The position numbers and the translations under genes were made by a program. Below the pieces are notes generated by a model. It saw nothing but the letters and a program-made list of their open reading frames with translations, searched no databases and had not been told where the DNA came from. From Symbiodinium natans (Eukaryota > Sar > Dinophyceae > Suessiales > Symbiodiniaceae), in assembly GCA_905221605.1 (NCBI GenBank), contig CAJNDS010001879.1, positions 62,001 through 126,000 of the forward strand: a DNA stretch of 64,000 bases. The letters are read 5' to 3'. The stretch's first letter is position 1. Each line of letters begins with the position of its first letter. Of the stretch, positions 39,481-49,407 are shown one piece after another.

Positions 39481-40110
39481 AGGGATCCCGCAAATAGCCG
39501 CATGATCATCATCCTATCCATATCTTCAACCTTACAAACACGAAAACAAAGGCCTCCTAGACATCCAAACCTTTGACCCCCAGTTGGTGTAACCAAAAGC
39601 ACCTCTTCAAGTAAGTCCCGAAACGTCCAGAACCTCGAGCCCCCCACAGCCCCCAACCCTGACAGCCGAGCCTCAAACCCAAATCAGCCTTGCATGGTGA
39701 CCCCCACCAATAGATACACCAAGCCCCTATCCCAAACCCTAAACCCTAAACTAAACCCTAAACCCTAAACCCTAAATCCTGAACCGATCCCCTAATATCA
39801 TCCTTGTTCAAGGCTGTGCGCGGTTTGGAGCCTGAACCCTAAATACACCCTCTGCCCCAAACTCCCCCTTAAAAAAGACCAAAGCCCGAAACCCCCAAAC
39901 CCCCAAACCCTAAACCCTAAACTCACAGAACCTCAAACCCTAAACCCAAATAAAAATCTCACCTAACCCTACACCCTACACCCTCACCCCTACACCCTAC
40001 ACCCTACACCCTAAACCCTAAACCCTAAACCCTAAACCCTAAACCCTAAACCCTAAACCCTAAACCCTAAACCCTAAACCCTAAACCCTAATCCCTGAGG
40101 CGGAGCTCAG

Positions 40111-40599
40111 GCTCGAAAGGATCTTGCTGGGCGGGCGGGCCTCGGCCTCAAGCTTTCGTGGGTTTAGGTTTAAGGTTTAGGGTGTAGGGTTTAGGGTTTA
40201 TGGTTTAGGGTTTAGGGTTTAGGGCTTAGGGTTTGGGGATTAGGGATTACGGTTTAGGGTCTGGGGTTTGGGGTGTGGGGTTTGGGGTTTGGGCTTTAGG
40301 GTTCAAAGGGGGGGGGGGGGTCCTTCGGAAGGAGGTTGGGATGTTGCTTTTTTTTGGTGAGGGGCTTTGGCAGGTTGCTCAGGCACAGCTCCGAGTCTGC
40401 CGCAAGAAGCGCAGCGGTGTGTTAAGGGTTCGGCGAAGAAATTTTTCAGGGGACGGGCGAGCTTTGAGGGAAAGAAGGCCCAGCAGCAGTCTGGAAGTAC
40501 CCTATATCCTCCTTGGGAATTATCTTTCTTTTTTTGTTTATATAAAACCCAAGAGGATTTCAAAACACCTTTGCTATTAAGGTTCTAAGGGGAGTATAG
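40111..40599 (+). CDS. Anonymous protein, 3' part in 3 exons
   Basis: Exons 40111-40161 (ARKDLAGRAGLGLKLSW, donor GTTTAG), 40374-40496 (VAQAQLRVCRKKRSGVLRV, then DGRALRERRPSSSLE, donor GTACCC) and 40582-40599 (VLRGV, stop TAG), all phase 0. It is strongly basic (Arg/Lys-rich). Intron 1 contains TTTAGGG arrays and a poly-G run (40309-40320). The 123-base open middle exon is the main evidence. It ends about 100 bp before the next start codon. No family recognised. Confidence 0.45.
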
Positions 40600-40700
40600 T
40601 ACCTGCTTCCGCCGACTCTCGGCTCAAGCCCCTGCAAACCACGGGAGCGACAGTTTACGACTTTTTGCCCGTGCCTGCCGTTTGCTGGCTCTCAGCCGCC

Positions 40701-41220
40701 ATGTTTCGTGGACGGATCAGCCGTGCGGCAAAGGTGGGCAGACGGGGGGGGGGGGCAACGCCCAAACCCCGACTGTTTCAGGACTTATGGCCCGACTATT
40801 TAAGGACTCATGGCTTTGGTCCCCTGCATGAACCTCGCGGGGCAGGCACTCGCCGAAGCAGCGCAGAATGCGGCGCAGGCGGTGTGGGCCGTCAGGGCAA
40901 GGGTTTTGAGGGGTGAGGGTCATCCCAACACCCAGAGCTCTAGTTTTTTGCCTACATGCCGAAACTCCCGAAACTCCCCCAATACCAAACCCGAGCTTTG
41001 AACCCCTAATCCTGAGTCCACATCCTAAACCGACCCCTCACCCTATGGACTGTGTCATGAAATGTCATACATTCAACGCGAACATCTAAACCTACATGCC
41101 CAAGCTGGTAAAGTCCCGCCCCGAAACAAGGCCCAGGGGGTTGGACGGTGGAACCCTACTCAGGCTGCCAGGGCTTAGACGTCCTTCTAGAGCCGCTGGA
41201 CCATCCTCGATGCCGGCAGC
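40701..41220 (+). CDS. Anonymous protein, first 3 exons, amphipathic N-terminus
   Basis: Exons 40701-40733 (MFRGRISRAAK, donor GTGGGC), 40846-40902 (ALAEAAQNAAQAVWAVRAR, donor GTTTTG) and 41172-41220 (GLDVLLEPLDHPRCRQ), phases agree. The start lies five bases after a CTCTCAG acceptor, as for a trans-spliced leader. The Ala/Arg-rich amphipathic N-terminus could be a mitochondrial or plastid presequence (inference). The third exon would use a GC donor and is tentative. A family A element (41260) lies in the following intron; the 3' end is not found. Confidence 0.5.
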
Positions 41221-41259
41221 GCTTTAGGGTGCAGGGTTTAGGGTGTAGGGTGTAGGTTG

Positions 41260-41403
41260 TACTTGGAGGTTCATGGTACCTATGAAGCCATTATAACTGT
41301 ACTTGTAACTGTACTCATAACCACATTAGGGCACTTAAGGGGCTTATATGTGCGTTACAAGTGCAGTTCTAATTGGTTAATAAGTACCATGAACCTCCAA
41401 GTA
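41260..41403. mobile_element. Family A TIR element, copy 5 (best preserved)
   Basis: Left TACTTGGAGGTTCATGGTAC, right GTACCATGAACCTCCAAGTA: a perfect 20-base inverted repeat. The interior (ATTATAACTGTACTTGTAAC, ATTAGGGCACTTAAGGGGCT, CTAATTGGTTAATAAG) is the family consensus. 144 bp. Confidence 0.9.
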
Positions 41404-41906
41404 GGGTAGTTCCGGAGGGGTTTGCGCCGATTTAGTAGCCCCGAACGCTTGCTTGGTGAAGCTTCAAGTCCCTGAGCCCTGTAAGGCTCTGTAAGGCCCT
41501 TAGCCTATAAGCCCAAGACTCCTAAGTCTCAGTAGCTAAGTAGGTAACCTTTAACCTGTTTGGGGCGTGTATAATCCTACAAGAATTGAAGGGCGAACCT
41601 CTTATGGCCCAGGGTGCTCAGCAATTAGGAAATAGATTCAGTTGTGCTCCAGGCACGATCCCAGCATACTGAACGGCGCATGTCAAGCTGGGGAAGGCTA
41701 CGAGGGCTGAGTGCAAGGGTCAAGGAGTTCAGGTTTAGGGTGAAGGGCATTTGTTTAGGTTTAAGGTGCGGGAATTTCGGGGATAGCCTACCCAAAACCC
41801 TAAACCCTGCACCTGATCCTTCGTAGACTTGGAAATCTCACTTGTTTGCCGTTCCTTTGGTCTCGGCCTCGGCTGTGAGATTGCAGGTTTAAAGTTTAGG
41901 GTTTAC

Positions 41907-41921
41907 CCCCCCCCCCCCCCC

Positions 41922-41957
<36 letters not shown>
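41907..41957. repeat. Poly-C followed by (TG)n
   Basis: Fourteen to fifteen C residues then about 13 TG units. Non-coding. Confidence 0.9.
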
Positions 41958-41959
<2 letters not shown>

Positions 41960-42170
41960 TTTTGTATCACCAGCTGCTGGGATATGGTCGCCGTAGCTGC
42001 GCCCGGTCTAAGCCCGAAACCCTAAAACCCCAAACCCTAAACCCCAAACCCCAAACCCTAAACCCCAAACCCCAAACCCTAAACCCTAAACCCCAAACCC
42101 TAAACCCGAAACCCCAAACCCTAAACCCTAAACCCTGAAACCTGAGCCCAAGCTCCGAAAGGCTTTCGAG

Positions 42171-42220
42171 CACGGTTGGTGCTGATGGCCATCCATGGGA
42201 GCCTCGGACGCAAGCATTAG
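42171..42220 (+). CDS. Candidate terminal exon
   Basis: Acceptor GGCTTTCGAG. Reads RLVLMAIHGSLGRKH and stops at the TAG of a TTTAGGG-like sequence. Upstream 42010-42145 is a CCCTAAA/CCCCAAA array; 41410-42000 holds no supported exon. Confidence 0.3.
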
Positions 42221-42394
42221 GGTTTAGGGTTTGGGGTTTAGGGTTTAGGGTTTGGGGTTTAGGGCTGCCGGAACGCGGAGATTTCCCTTTGGGATGTAGG
42301 GCTTAGGGGTTTAGGGCTTAGGGTCTTCGGGTTTAGGGGTCTAGGGTTTAGGGTTTTAGGGTTAGGGGTTTAGGGTTTTAGGGTTTTCGGTTTT

Positions 42395-42720
42395 TCGGGT
42401 TTTAGGGTTTTGGGGTTTTGGGGTTTGGGGGTTTTTGGGTTTTCGAGTTTTTGGGTTTTTGGGTTTTTTGGTTTTTGGGTTTTGGGTTTTTGGGTTTTTG
42501 AGTTTTTGAGTTTTTGGGTTTTTGGGTTTTTGGGTTTTTGGGTTTTTGGGTTTTTGGGTTTTTGGGTTTTTGGGTTTTTGGGTTTTTGGGTTTTTGGGTT
42601 TTTGGGTTTTTGGGTTTTTGGGTTTTTGGGTTTTTGGGTTCTTGGGTTCTTGGGTTCTTGGGTTTTTGGGTTTTTTGGGTTTTGGGGTTTTTGGGTTTTT
42701 GGGTGTTTTTTGGGTGTTTA
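42395..42720. repeat. GGGTTTTT octamer array
   Basis: About 35 copies of TTTTTGGG with sporadic TTCTTGGG and TTTTGGG. It is a distinct G-rich unit lacking the A of TTTAGGG. Reading frames through it give spurious FWVFGFLG proteins. Confidence 0.95.
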
Positions 42721-42924
42721 CAGGGCGGTAGGCCGGGTTCCCGTTTTCTTGTCAGCATGCGTCGACATTGCCCGTGAGAGCCCCACAAAAACGAAGGGGC
42801 GTACCCTTTCAAGTGGTACTGGGTACTATAGGGGTTGGAATAAATACTAATAGTACTCCCTATGGTCCCTTTTCAATTACACAGTTATACTAGCCTCCCA
42901 AAACCCTACTCTACCCCTAAACCC

Positions 42925-43010
42925 TAAACCCTAAGCCCTAAGCCCTAAGCCCTAAGCCCTAAGCCCTAAGCCCTAAGCCCTAAGCCCTAAGCCCTAAGCC
43001 CAAAGCCCTA
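42925..43010. repeat. CCCTAAG heptamer array
   Basis: About 11 copies of CCCTAAG flanked by CCCTAAA copies: variant units clustered rather than mixed. Confidence 0.9.
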
Positions 43011-43077
43011 AACCCTAAACCCTAAACCCCAATTCTTAAGGCCCTTACGTTACCCCAAAGCCGAAGTTCAGTCCGAG

Positions 43078-43151
43078 GTAAATGCGCGCTACCTTGGCGA
43101 GCACTACGACCAGCTTCCGATGCCTACCGAGGAGTCCTGGTCCACACTGGG
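43078..43151 (+). CDS. Candidate internal exon (24 codons)
   Basis: Acceptor CAGTCCGAG, donor TGG|GTTTAGGG. Reads VNARYLGEHYDQLPMPTEES, then WSTL. Composition is strongly protein-like. Gene partners are lost in the flanking array and the assembly gap at 43365. Confidence 0.45.
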
Positions 43152-43364
43152 GTTTAGGGTTTAGGGTTTAGGGTTTATAAGGTTTAGGGTTTAGGGTTTA
43201 GGGTTTAGGGTTTAGGGTGCCAATGTTCTCAACCTTACCTGGTGACTCACTCCCTCAGCTATAGTAAGGAGTTCTAAGGCATCATCGCCGATAGTTGCTA
43301 CACCCTCAACCCCTTCTAATATATGATCCCGGTTCTCGGTTCGCCAGCCCCCCCCCCCCCCCCC

Positions 43365-43464
43365 NNNNNNNNNNNNNNNNNNNNNNNNNNNNNNNNNNNN
43401 NNNNNNNNNNNNNNNNNNNNNNNNNNNNNNNNNNNNNNNNNNNNNNNNNNNNNNNNNNNNNNNN
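43365..43464. other. Assembly gap (100 N)
   Basis: Exactly 100 N, bordered by poly-C on the left and CCCCCCA-type sequence on the right. The round length implies a scaffold gap of unknown size, so linkage across it rests on scaffolding. Confidence 0.99.
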
Positions 43465-44361
43465 CCCCCCCCACCCCCCCACCCCCCCCACCCCACCCCC
43501 GCCCCACAGCCCGCCCACCCTCTCCATCCCCCCAACCCCCCCCACCCCCCTCCCAAGCGGAAAACCATTGCCAACCACGAATGACACAATGGCCACGTTC
43601 CCCCCCCTCAACCCCTCTGAAGCGCCTCTTCTGGCCCAGACCCCCATTCTGGGCTTGAAAACCTGGGTCGGGCCAGATGAAGGCTTTGCGGGGTGAGAGC
43701 CAAAAAGAGCCACGGTCACCGGGGAACTTTCAGACACAGGCGGTCACCGGGGCACTAATTCCAAAGCAACCATGTGGAAGCCAGGCAGCCAAAACAACCA
43801 GCGAGACGGCCAGCACGGTCACCGGGGAACTTTAGATCAGCGCCCCATCAAGCAAAGCAAAAATCCAGAATGTAAGCAATCAGCGCCCCAGCAAGCACGA
43901 ACAAACCCAGTAAGTAAGCAAGCAGCACCCCGCCCCCACCCCGACAACAAAGAACGAATACGGGTAGTTGGTTCTAGGGTGGGTTGGGGATTGGCTCGAA
44001 CTGGAATGGTTCGAGGGTGGGGTGGGGGAAAACAAAACATGAGGTTAACAAAATTAGGTTTTTTTTGTCAATCCGGACCAACACTTTTGGTTCTACCTTC
44101 GGTCTGGGGAAAGCAAGCGCGAAGACAAGGGACATGCGACAAAGCCGACGAGCACGAAGGGAGGGGACATACGACAAACCCTAAGAGCGCGAAGGGAAGG
44201 GACCTGCGACGAATCTGCAGACCTTTCATCAAACCATACGAGCACGAAGGGAGGGGACATACGACAAACCCTACGAGCACGAAGGGAGGCATACGACAAA
44301 CCCTAAGAGCACGAAGGAAGAGGGCGTACGACAAACCTGTAGACCTCTCGACAAACCCTAC

Positions 44362-45785
44362 GAGCACGAAGGGAGGGGACATACGACAAACCTCTAAAAT
44401 AAACCCGTACATTTCTCAATGTTTTGGGATTCTCTGCAAGCAGAAGAAAAGGGACATACGACAAAGCCGACGAGCACGAAGGGAGGGGACATACGACAAA
44501 CCTCTGAAAATAAAACCTCAGTTTCTTAATTCTTGGCATTCTCTGCAAGCAGACAAAGAGGGACATACGACAAAGCCGACGAGCACGAAGGGAGGCGACA
44601 TATGACAAAATCTAAGAGCACGAAGGGAGGGGACGTACGACAAACCTGTAGACCTCTCATCAAACCCTACGAGCATGAAGGGAGGGACATACGACAAACC
44701 CTACGAGCACGAAGAGAGGGGACATACGACAAACCTCTAGGCCTCTCATCAAACCCTACGAGCAGGAGCCAACATGACCCCTATTCTGGGCTTGAAAACC
44801 TGGGTCTGGGCCAGATCAAGATGAAGGCTTTGCGGGGCCGGGCAACGCAGCAGCCCCTTCTCAGTGTTTCTCATCTTGGGTGGTCCGAGGGTGGAGTGGG
44901 GAAAAGCAACTGCACGAAGGGAGAGGACATACGACAAACCTCTAAAATAAACCCGCACATTTCTCAATGTTTTGGGATTCTCTGCAAGCAGAAGAAAAGG
45001 GACATACGACAACACCCCCCCCACCCCCCCCCCGCCCCCCCCCCCCCCCCCCACCCCCACCCCCCCACCCTCCCCCACCCCCCACCCCCCCACCCCACCA
45101 CCCCACCCCCCCCACCCCCCCCACCCCCCCACCCCCCAACCCCCCCCCCCCAACCCCCCCCCCTCCCCCCCCCCTCGACACCCCCCATTCCCTCTTCTGG
45201 CCCAGACCCCCATTCTGGGCTTGAAAACCTGGGTCTGGGCCAGATCCAGATCAAGATGAAGGCTTTGCAGGGCCGGGCAACGCGGCAGCCCCTTCTCAGT
45301 GTTTCTCATCTTGGGTGGTCCGAGGGTGGGGTGGGGAAAAGCAACTTCCGGACCCCCATTCTGGGGTTGGAGCACGAAGGGAGGGGACATACGACAAACC
45401 TCTAAAATAAACCCGTACATTTCTCAATGTTTTGGGATTCTCTGCAAGCAGAAGAAAAGGGACATACGACAAAGCCGACGAGCACGAAGGGAGGGGACAT
45501 ACGACAAACCTCTGAAAATAAAACCTCAGTTTCTTAATTCTTGGGATTCTCTGCATGCAGACAAAGAGGGACATACGACAAAGCCGACGAGCACGAAGGG
45601 AGGCGACATACGACAAAATCTAAGAGCACGAAGGGAGGGGACGTACGACAAACCTGTAGACCTCTCATCAAACCCTACGAGCATGAAGGGAGGGACATAC
45701 GACAAACCCTACGAGCACGAAGAGAGGGGACATACGACAAACCTCTAGGCCTCTCATCAAACCCTACGAGCAGGAGCCAACATGA
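44362..45785. repeat. Two near-identical 415-bp copies about 1 kb apart
   Basis: 44362-44777 and 45371-45785 match almost base for base (offset 1008-1009), including the internal units and the ending CAGGAGCCAACATGA. Differences are very few, such as CTTGGCATT versus CTTGGGATT near 44532/45541. A recent segmental duplication or an assembly artefact. Confidence 0.85.
45013..45178. repeat. C-rich (CCCCCCCA)n tract
   Basis: About 165 bases of C runs separated by single A, G or T. The complementary strand would be a dense G-quadruplex candidate. Similar sequence borders the assembly gap at 43465-43560. Confidence 0.95.
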
Positions 45786-45895
45786 GGCGAGGTCACCGGG
45801 GCACTAACTGGAAAGCAACCATGTGGAAGCCAGGCAGCTTAAAGTGTGCCAAACACAACCAACAAGACGGCCAAAAATAGGCAGGGTCATCGGGG

Positions 45896-46445
45896 AAAAC
45901 GAACACGAGCAAAGTGAATATGAGCAGAAAGAGAACGAATACGAGCAGACTGACGTCGAGCAGAGAGAGAACGAATACGAGCAGAATGAATACGAGCAGA
46001 AAGAGAATGAGTACGAGCAGACTCAGTACGAGCAGAAAGACAGCGAAAACGAGCGGACTGAAATCGAGCAGAGAGCGTGCAGAAAAAGCACGAATACGAG
46101 CAGAAAGAGAACGAACACGAGCAAAATGAATATGAGCAGAAAGAGAACGAATACGAGCAGAATGATTACGAGCAGAGAGAGAACGAAGACGAGCAGACTG
46201 AAATCGAGCAGAGAGAGAGAGCGAATACGAACAGAATGAATACGAGAAGAAAAACAACGAAAACGAGCGGACTGAAATCGAGCAGAGAGAGAACGAATAC
46301 GAGCAGAATGAATACGAGCAGGAACGAGAACGAACAGATCAGAAAAAGAACGAATACGAGCAGAATGAATACGAGCAGAAAGAAACGCATACGAGCAGAA
46401 TGGAAACCAAGCAGAATGACAAAAAACACGAGCAGAATGAATAAA
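45896..46445. repeat. GAACGAATACGAGCAGAA minisatellite
   Basis: An approximately 18-bp unit (GAACGAATACGAGCAGAA with variants such as GACTGAAATCGAGCAGAG) repeats about 30 times. Open frames give NEYEQKE-type peptides on + and FSARIRS-type on -. The three-base periodicity keeps frames open, but there is no start or splice context, so coding is unproven. Confidence 0.85.
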
Positions 46446-46726
46446 TGAGGTTGGAGGACAGGGCTTGCTGAGGAAAAATGTGAACTTTATATTTCTTAAT
46501 GTTTTGGGATTCTCTGGGTGGGTGGGTTTTTTTCTAGAGTCCAGACAGCGGCTCTACTAGAGATTGCTCGACCCAGAGCTGCTGAACCCTAAACCCTAAA
46601 CCCTAAACCCTAAACCCTAAACCCTAAACCCTAAACCCTAAACCCTAAACCCTAAACCCTAAACCCTAAACCCTAAACCCTACACTGGCCCTACGCCCTA
46701 CTAAGGACATAGTAAGTTGTCGGCAG

Positions 46727-46798
46727 GAGCAGCTGCGAGATGGCTTCGGCAGGCTGTCCAAGGCCGGGCAGCTCAGGAATAGGGTCAGGCTCTCTTGA
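46727..46798 (+). CDS. Candidate terminal exon
   Basis: After a CCCTAAA array and acceptor GTTGTCGGCAG the segment reads EQLRDGFGRLSKAGQLRNRV, then RLS and TGA. Basic and helical. No upstream exon is available because the tandem-repeat block lies to its left. Confidence 0.4.
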   Translation, partial: EQLRDGFGRLSKAGQLRNRVRLS

Positions 46799-46986
46799 AT
46801 AGGGGTTTAGGGTTTAGGGTTTAGGGTTTAGGCTGGCGAGTGTCTCTATGTCTGCCTGGGAGCATCTTGAGCGCAGAGGGTTTCGCGGTTCCGGCGCGGC
46901 CAATTGGTCGTTTCCAGGCTCTCCTGTACAGAGAGTTGGGCGCCTGAGCCTGGCTTGCTGAGAATACCACATACAGTCACGCAGAC

Positions 46987-47051
46987 AGCTCAAGCAGCTT
47001 TTTGGAGCACTCTCGTATCACGTCCTCCCTTCTCGCCCCTCCGCGGCAAGC
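46987..47051 (+). promoter_or_regulatory. 5' leader of the GGT gene, possible relict spliced leader
   Basis: AGCTCAAGCAGCTTTTTGGA (46987-47006) resembles the end of the dinoflagellate spliced leader (known to end TTTTGGCTCAAG) followed by a second, degraded copy. If real, it would support insertion of a reverse-transcribed mRNA. The match is short and imperfect; low confidence. Confidence 0.2.
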
Positions 47052-49004
47052 ATGTGGCGGCTGTTGCCGATAGTTGCTGCCGCGTCTGCAGCAGGTGCAG
47101 ATCACCGGTCTGTGACCGGCCAGCATGGCATGGTTGCCACATCACATCCCGAGGCCAGTGCAGCCGCGGCACGCATCCTGGAAAGGGGAGGCAACGCCAT
47201 AGATGCAGCCCTTGCAGTGCACTTTGTGCTTGCAGTAGTGGAACCCCAGCATGTGTCCATTGGCGGGGGTGGCGTCATGCTCTACAAGCCTTTGGATGGG
47301 GAAGCTGTCCATGTGGACTTCAGAGAAGAGGCACCAGCTTTGTACCACCCAAAAACCTTTTGCAGGAATGCCACTTGCATTCTTGACCCACACTGTGAGT
47401 GCAATGGCACTTGGCCAAGCACCGAGCGTTGCACAGGAGGCCACGCCACTGGCACACCTGGGTTCCCAGCACTCTTGGCGCTCGCGGTGCGCGATCAGCT
47501 CACATCGCTGCCGCTCTCAGAGCTCGTGATCCCAGCGATAGAACTGGCTCGAAATGGCTGGAGTATGGACGACGGACTCTACAAGAGCATCCAGCAATAT
47601 GCCCCGCAGTTGGCCCGAGACCCTGCCTCTCGAGCGCTCTTCTTAGATGCTAGTGGTACCAAGCCCAGAGCCGAGCCTGGTGAGCTGTTGAGCAACCCGG
47701 AGCTCGCTGATACCCTGGAGTTGCTGGTAGCTGCGCCCGACGACTTCTACACGGGCACGCTTGGCATGGAGTTTGTGAAGGCAGCACAAGGCGGCGTCAA
47801 CAATGTGACCGGCAAGTATGGCTTGCTGTCAGCGGAGGACATGCACAGCTATCGCGCTGTGTATCGTGAGCCGGTGAAGTATGAGCACACCACTGCTTCG
47901 GGTCATACATACCTCATCACAGGTTCAGCACCACCCTTTAGCGGCGGAGTGGCGCAAGCTCAGATCTTCAACTACCTGGAGCAGGTGCAAGGGGCAGAAG
48001 CCACAAGTGCTCGTGACCTGGGCTTCTTCATGGATGCGCAGAACGTAGCGTTTGCCGATCGCAACCAGTACGTGGCCGACCCCGACTTTGTGGACGTTGA
48101 CGTGAAGACCCTGACGTCGAAGAGCTATGCGGCCCAGCGTGCGGAGGAGCTTCTGGGCAGTGCTGGTAACTCGCAGCAGGCACTCCGCAGCAACGAGGTG
48201 AGAGCGTTGACCGTGCCCGTGACCCCAGGCGTGCTGAGCTCCAAACGCGGCGCGTCTTCGGCGGAGGACCATGGCACCTCCCACATGACCATCATCGACT
48301 CTGAGGGCAACATTGTGGCCATGACCACGACGGTGAACATGATCATGGGCTCGCGGGTCACCGTGCCGGGGCGAGGTTATTTGCTCAACGACGAGATGTG
48401 CGACTTCGACTCCCTTGGCTTTGATTCTGCAGGACAGATGACAGTGAATGCAGCCGAGGGGGGCAAGCGCCCACGGCGCACAGCTCTTGGCTCTGACAGC
48501 AGCTCCTTGGGCGGCAAGAGGCCGCGGTCCTCAATGAGTCCGACCCTGGTGGTGCCCAAGGATCCAGGCCACGCTGCCTTTGCTGTGCTTGGCTTAGGGG
48601 CGCCTGGGGGCTCCGACATCATCGGTGGAGTAGCCAATGTCCTCCGGTACACTTTGACTGCACCCACCGTCGACGATGTCCGAGAGCTGCAGCAGCACAC
48701 CAACACACCCCGTGCCATCGGCAAGAATGAGCAGCGGATGGGTAACGCGGTTGTGGAGCTGGCGCTCTTCGAGGACAAGGAAAAGGTCGCCTCCCTGCAG
48801 TCTTGGGGCTACAACCTTACGCATACGCCGTACTCGCCACCCTACTACGTGGGAGAGACGTACTCTCGGGTGCAATCAGCGATGATGTGGCGGGCTGACT
48901 CGTCTTCCCCTTGGGAGTTTGTGGGAGCAGCAGACACCATGCGCTTGCCTAGTTGTACAGCCCAGGCTCCGCACGGCCCCAGTGACTCTGTTCTGCTCCC
49001 CTAG
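47052..49004 (+). CDS. Gamma-glutamyltranspeptidase, intronless
   Basis: 650 codons in one frame. It cleaves the gamma-glutamyl bond of glutathione and transfers or hydrolyses the glutamyl group; the family is secreted or membrane-attached and self-cleaves into two subunits. A short signal peptide (MWRLLPIVAAASAAG) opens the protein, followed by VTGQHGMVATSHPEAS and GGNAIDAALAVHFVLAVVEP, typical of the family N-terminus. HGTSHMTIID places the nucleophilic Thr at about residue 409. LLNDEMCDF, GKRPRSSMSPT and GAPGGSDII are conserved active-site segments. GGKRPR is duplicated about 16 residues apart (about 470 and 486), an insertion just before the SSMSP motif. N-glycosylation sites (NATC, NGTW, NVTG) fit secretion. 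Length is somewhat above the usual 550-600. It has no introns and no telomere-type repeats, in contrast with every neighbour, which suggests a retrocopy. Confidence 0.97.
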   Translation: MWRLLPIVAAASAAGADHRSVTGQHGMVATSHPEASAAAARILERGGNAIDAALAVHFVLAVVEPQHVSIGGGGVMLYKPLDGEAVHVDFREEAPALYHPKTFCRNATCILDPHCECNGTWPSTERCTGGHATGTPGFPALLALAVRDQLTSLPLSELVIPAIELARNGWSMDDGLYKSIQQYAPQLARDPASRALFLDASGTKPRAEPGELLSNPELADTLELLVAAPDDFYTGTLGMEFVKAAQGGVNNVTGKYGLLSAEDMHSYRAVYREPVKYEHTTASGHTYLITGSAPPFSGGVAQAQIFNYLEQVQGAEATSARDLGFFMDAQNVAFADRNQYVADPDFVDVDVKTLTSKSYAAQRAEELLGSAGNSQQALRSNEVRALTVPVTPGVLSSKRGASSAEDHGTSHMTIIDSEGNIVAMTTTVNMIMGSRVTVPGRGYLLNDEMCDFDSLGFDSAGQMTVNAAEGGKRPRRTALGSDSSSLGGKRPRSSMSPTLVVPKDPGHAAFAVLGLGAPGGSDIIGGVANVLRYTLTAPTVDDVRELQQHTNTPRAIGKNEQRMGNAVVELALFEDKEKVASLQSWGYNLTHTPYSPPYYVGETYSRVQSAMMWRADSSSPWEFVGAADTMRLPSCTAQAPHGPSDSVLLP

Positions 49005-49359
49005 CATGTATACACCTATTATGCAGCAGCTATGCATGTGACATAGTTTGCTTCGTTGCAAATTTACAAGTGAGACGTCGTTTTAAAGACGTCGAGCTTT
49101 CGTCGGGGCACTCTCACGAGGGTGCTTGTGTTCCGGCCTTACCAGCTGTGTCAAGTCACAGAAGCTGCTGTACACAGTCGGATCTTCACAGGATCGGCTC
49201 ATGAAGAAAACCAAGCTCTCAGCCAAGCGCGGTGCTGCAGACCAATGAATAGCGAACTCTTGATTATCTTGATCCCCGATTGAAGCCCAAAACCCAAAAC
49301 CCAAAAACCCTAAACCCTAAACCCTAAACCCTGGAAGCCCTGAAATGCAACCCACGAAG

Positions 49360-49407
49360 GCCCTGGACACCTTCGACGAGCTGCAGAAGCGCGAGTGTGG
49401 CCTCTGA
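49360..49407 (+). CDS. Orphan terminal exon
   Basis: Following CCCTAAA copies and acceptor CCCACGAAG, it reads ALDTFDELQKRECGL and stops (TGA). It could also start at an upstream ATG (49345: MQPTKALDTF). It stands about 350 bp after the GGT stop with no other exon between, like the orphan exon at 14285. Confidence 0.4.
   Translation, partial: ALDTFDELQKRECGL

Larger units (their letters stand above)
1..43330. repeat. Dispersed TTTAGGG / CCC TAAA telomere-type arrays
   Basis: Tracts of the heptamer TTTAGGG (or its complement CCCTAAA) recur every few hundred bases. Large ones lie at about 1033-1190, 1294-1393, 4700-4803, 7735-7935, 8770-8940, 11403-11537, 19890-20030, 20350-20500, 25255-25335, 25450-25585, 28600-28740, 32725-32935 and 38815-38930. 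They alternate in orientation: CCCTAAA, short unique segment, TTTAGGG, longer unique segment, CCCTAAA. The short segments are often exon-like, which places the arrays at intron ends. Because both orientations occur and unique DNA separates them, this is not a chromosome end. Confidence 0.95.
43465..46530. repeat. Tandem-repeat block unlike the rest of the window
   Basis: No TTTAGGG units. Contains (i) a roughly 33-bp unit (GAGCACGAAGGGAGGGGACA then TACGACAAACC) from about 44100 to 45775; (ii) a longer unit with TTTCTCAATGTTTTGGGATT at 44411, 44959, 45421 and (partly) 46490; (iii) modules with ATTCTGGGCTTGAAAACCTG at 43645, 44784 and 45209; (iv) a C-rich stretch. ORFs of 277 and 290 codons across it encode only the repeats. 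No gene is called. Confidence 0.85.

Noticed and set aside
42402-42850. FGFLGFWV and KTQKPKNP ORFs
   Set aside because: Translations of the TTTTTGGG octamer array.
43772-45748. 277- and 290-codon ORFs with TSTKGGDIRQ repeats
   Set aside because: Encoded by the 33-bp tandem repeat; frames are open on both strands and there is no start or splice context.
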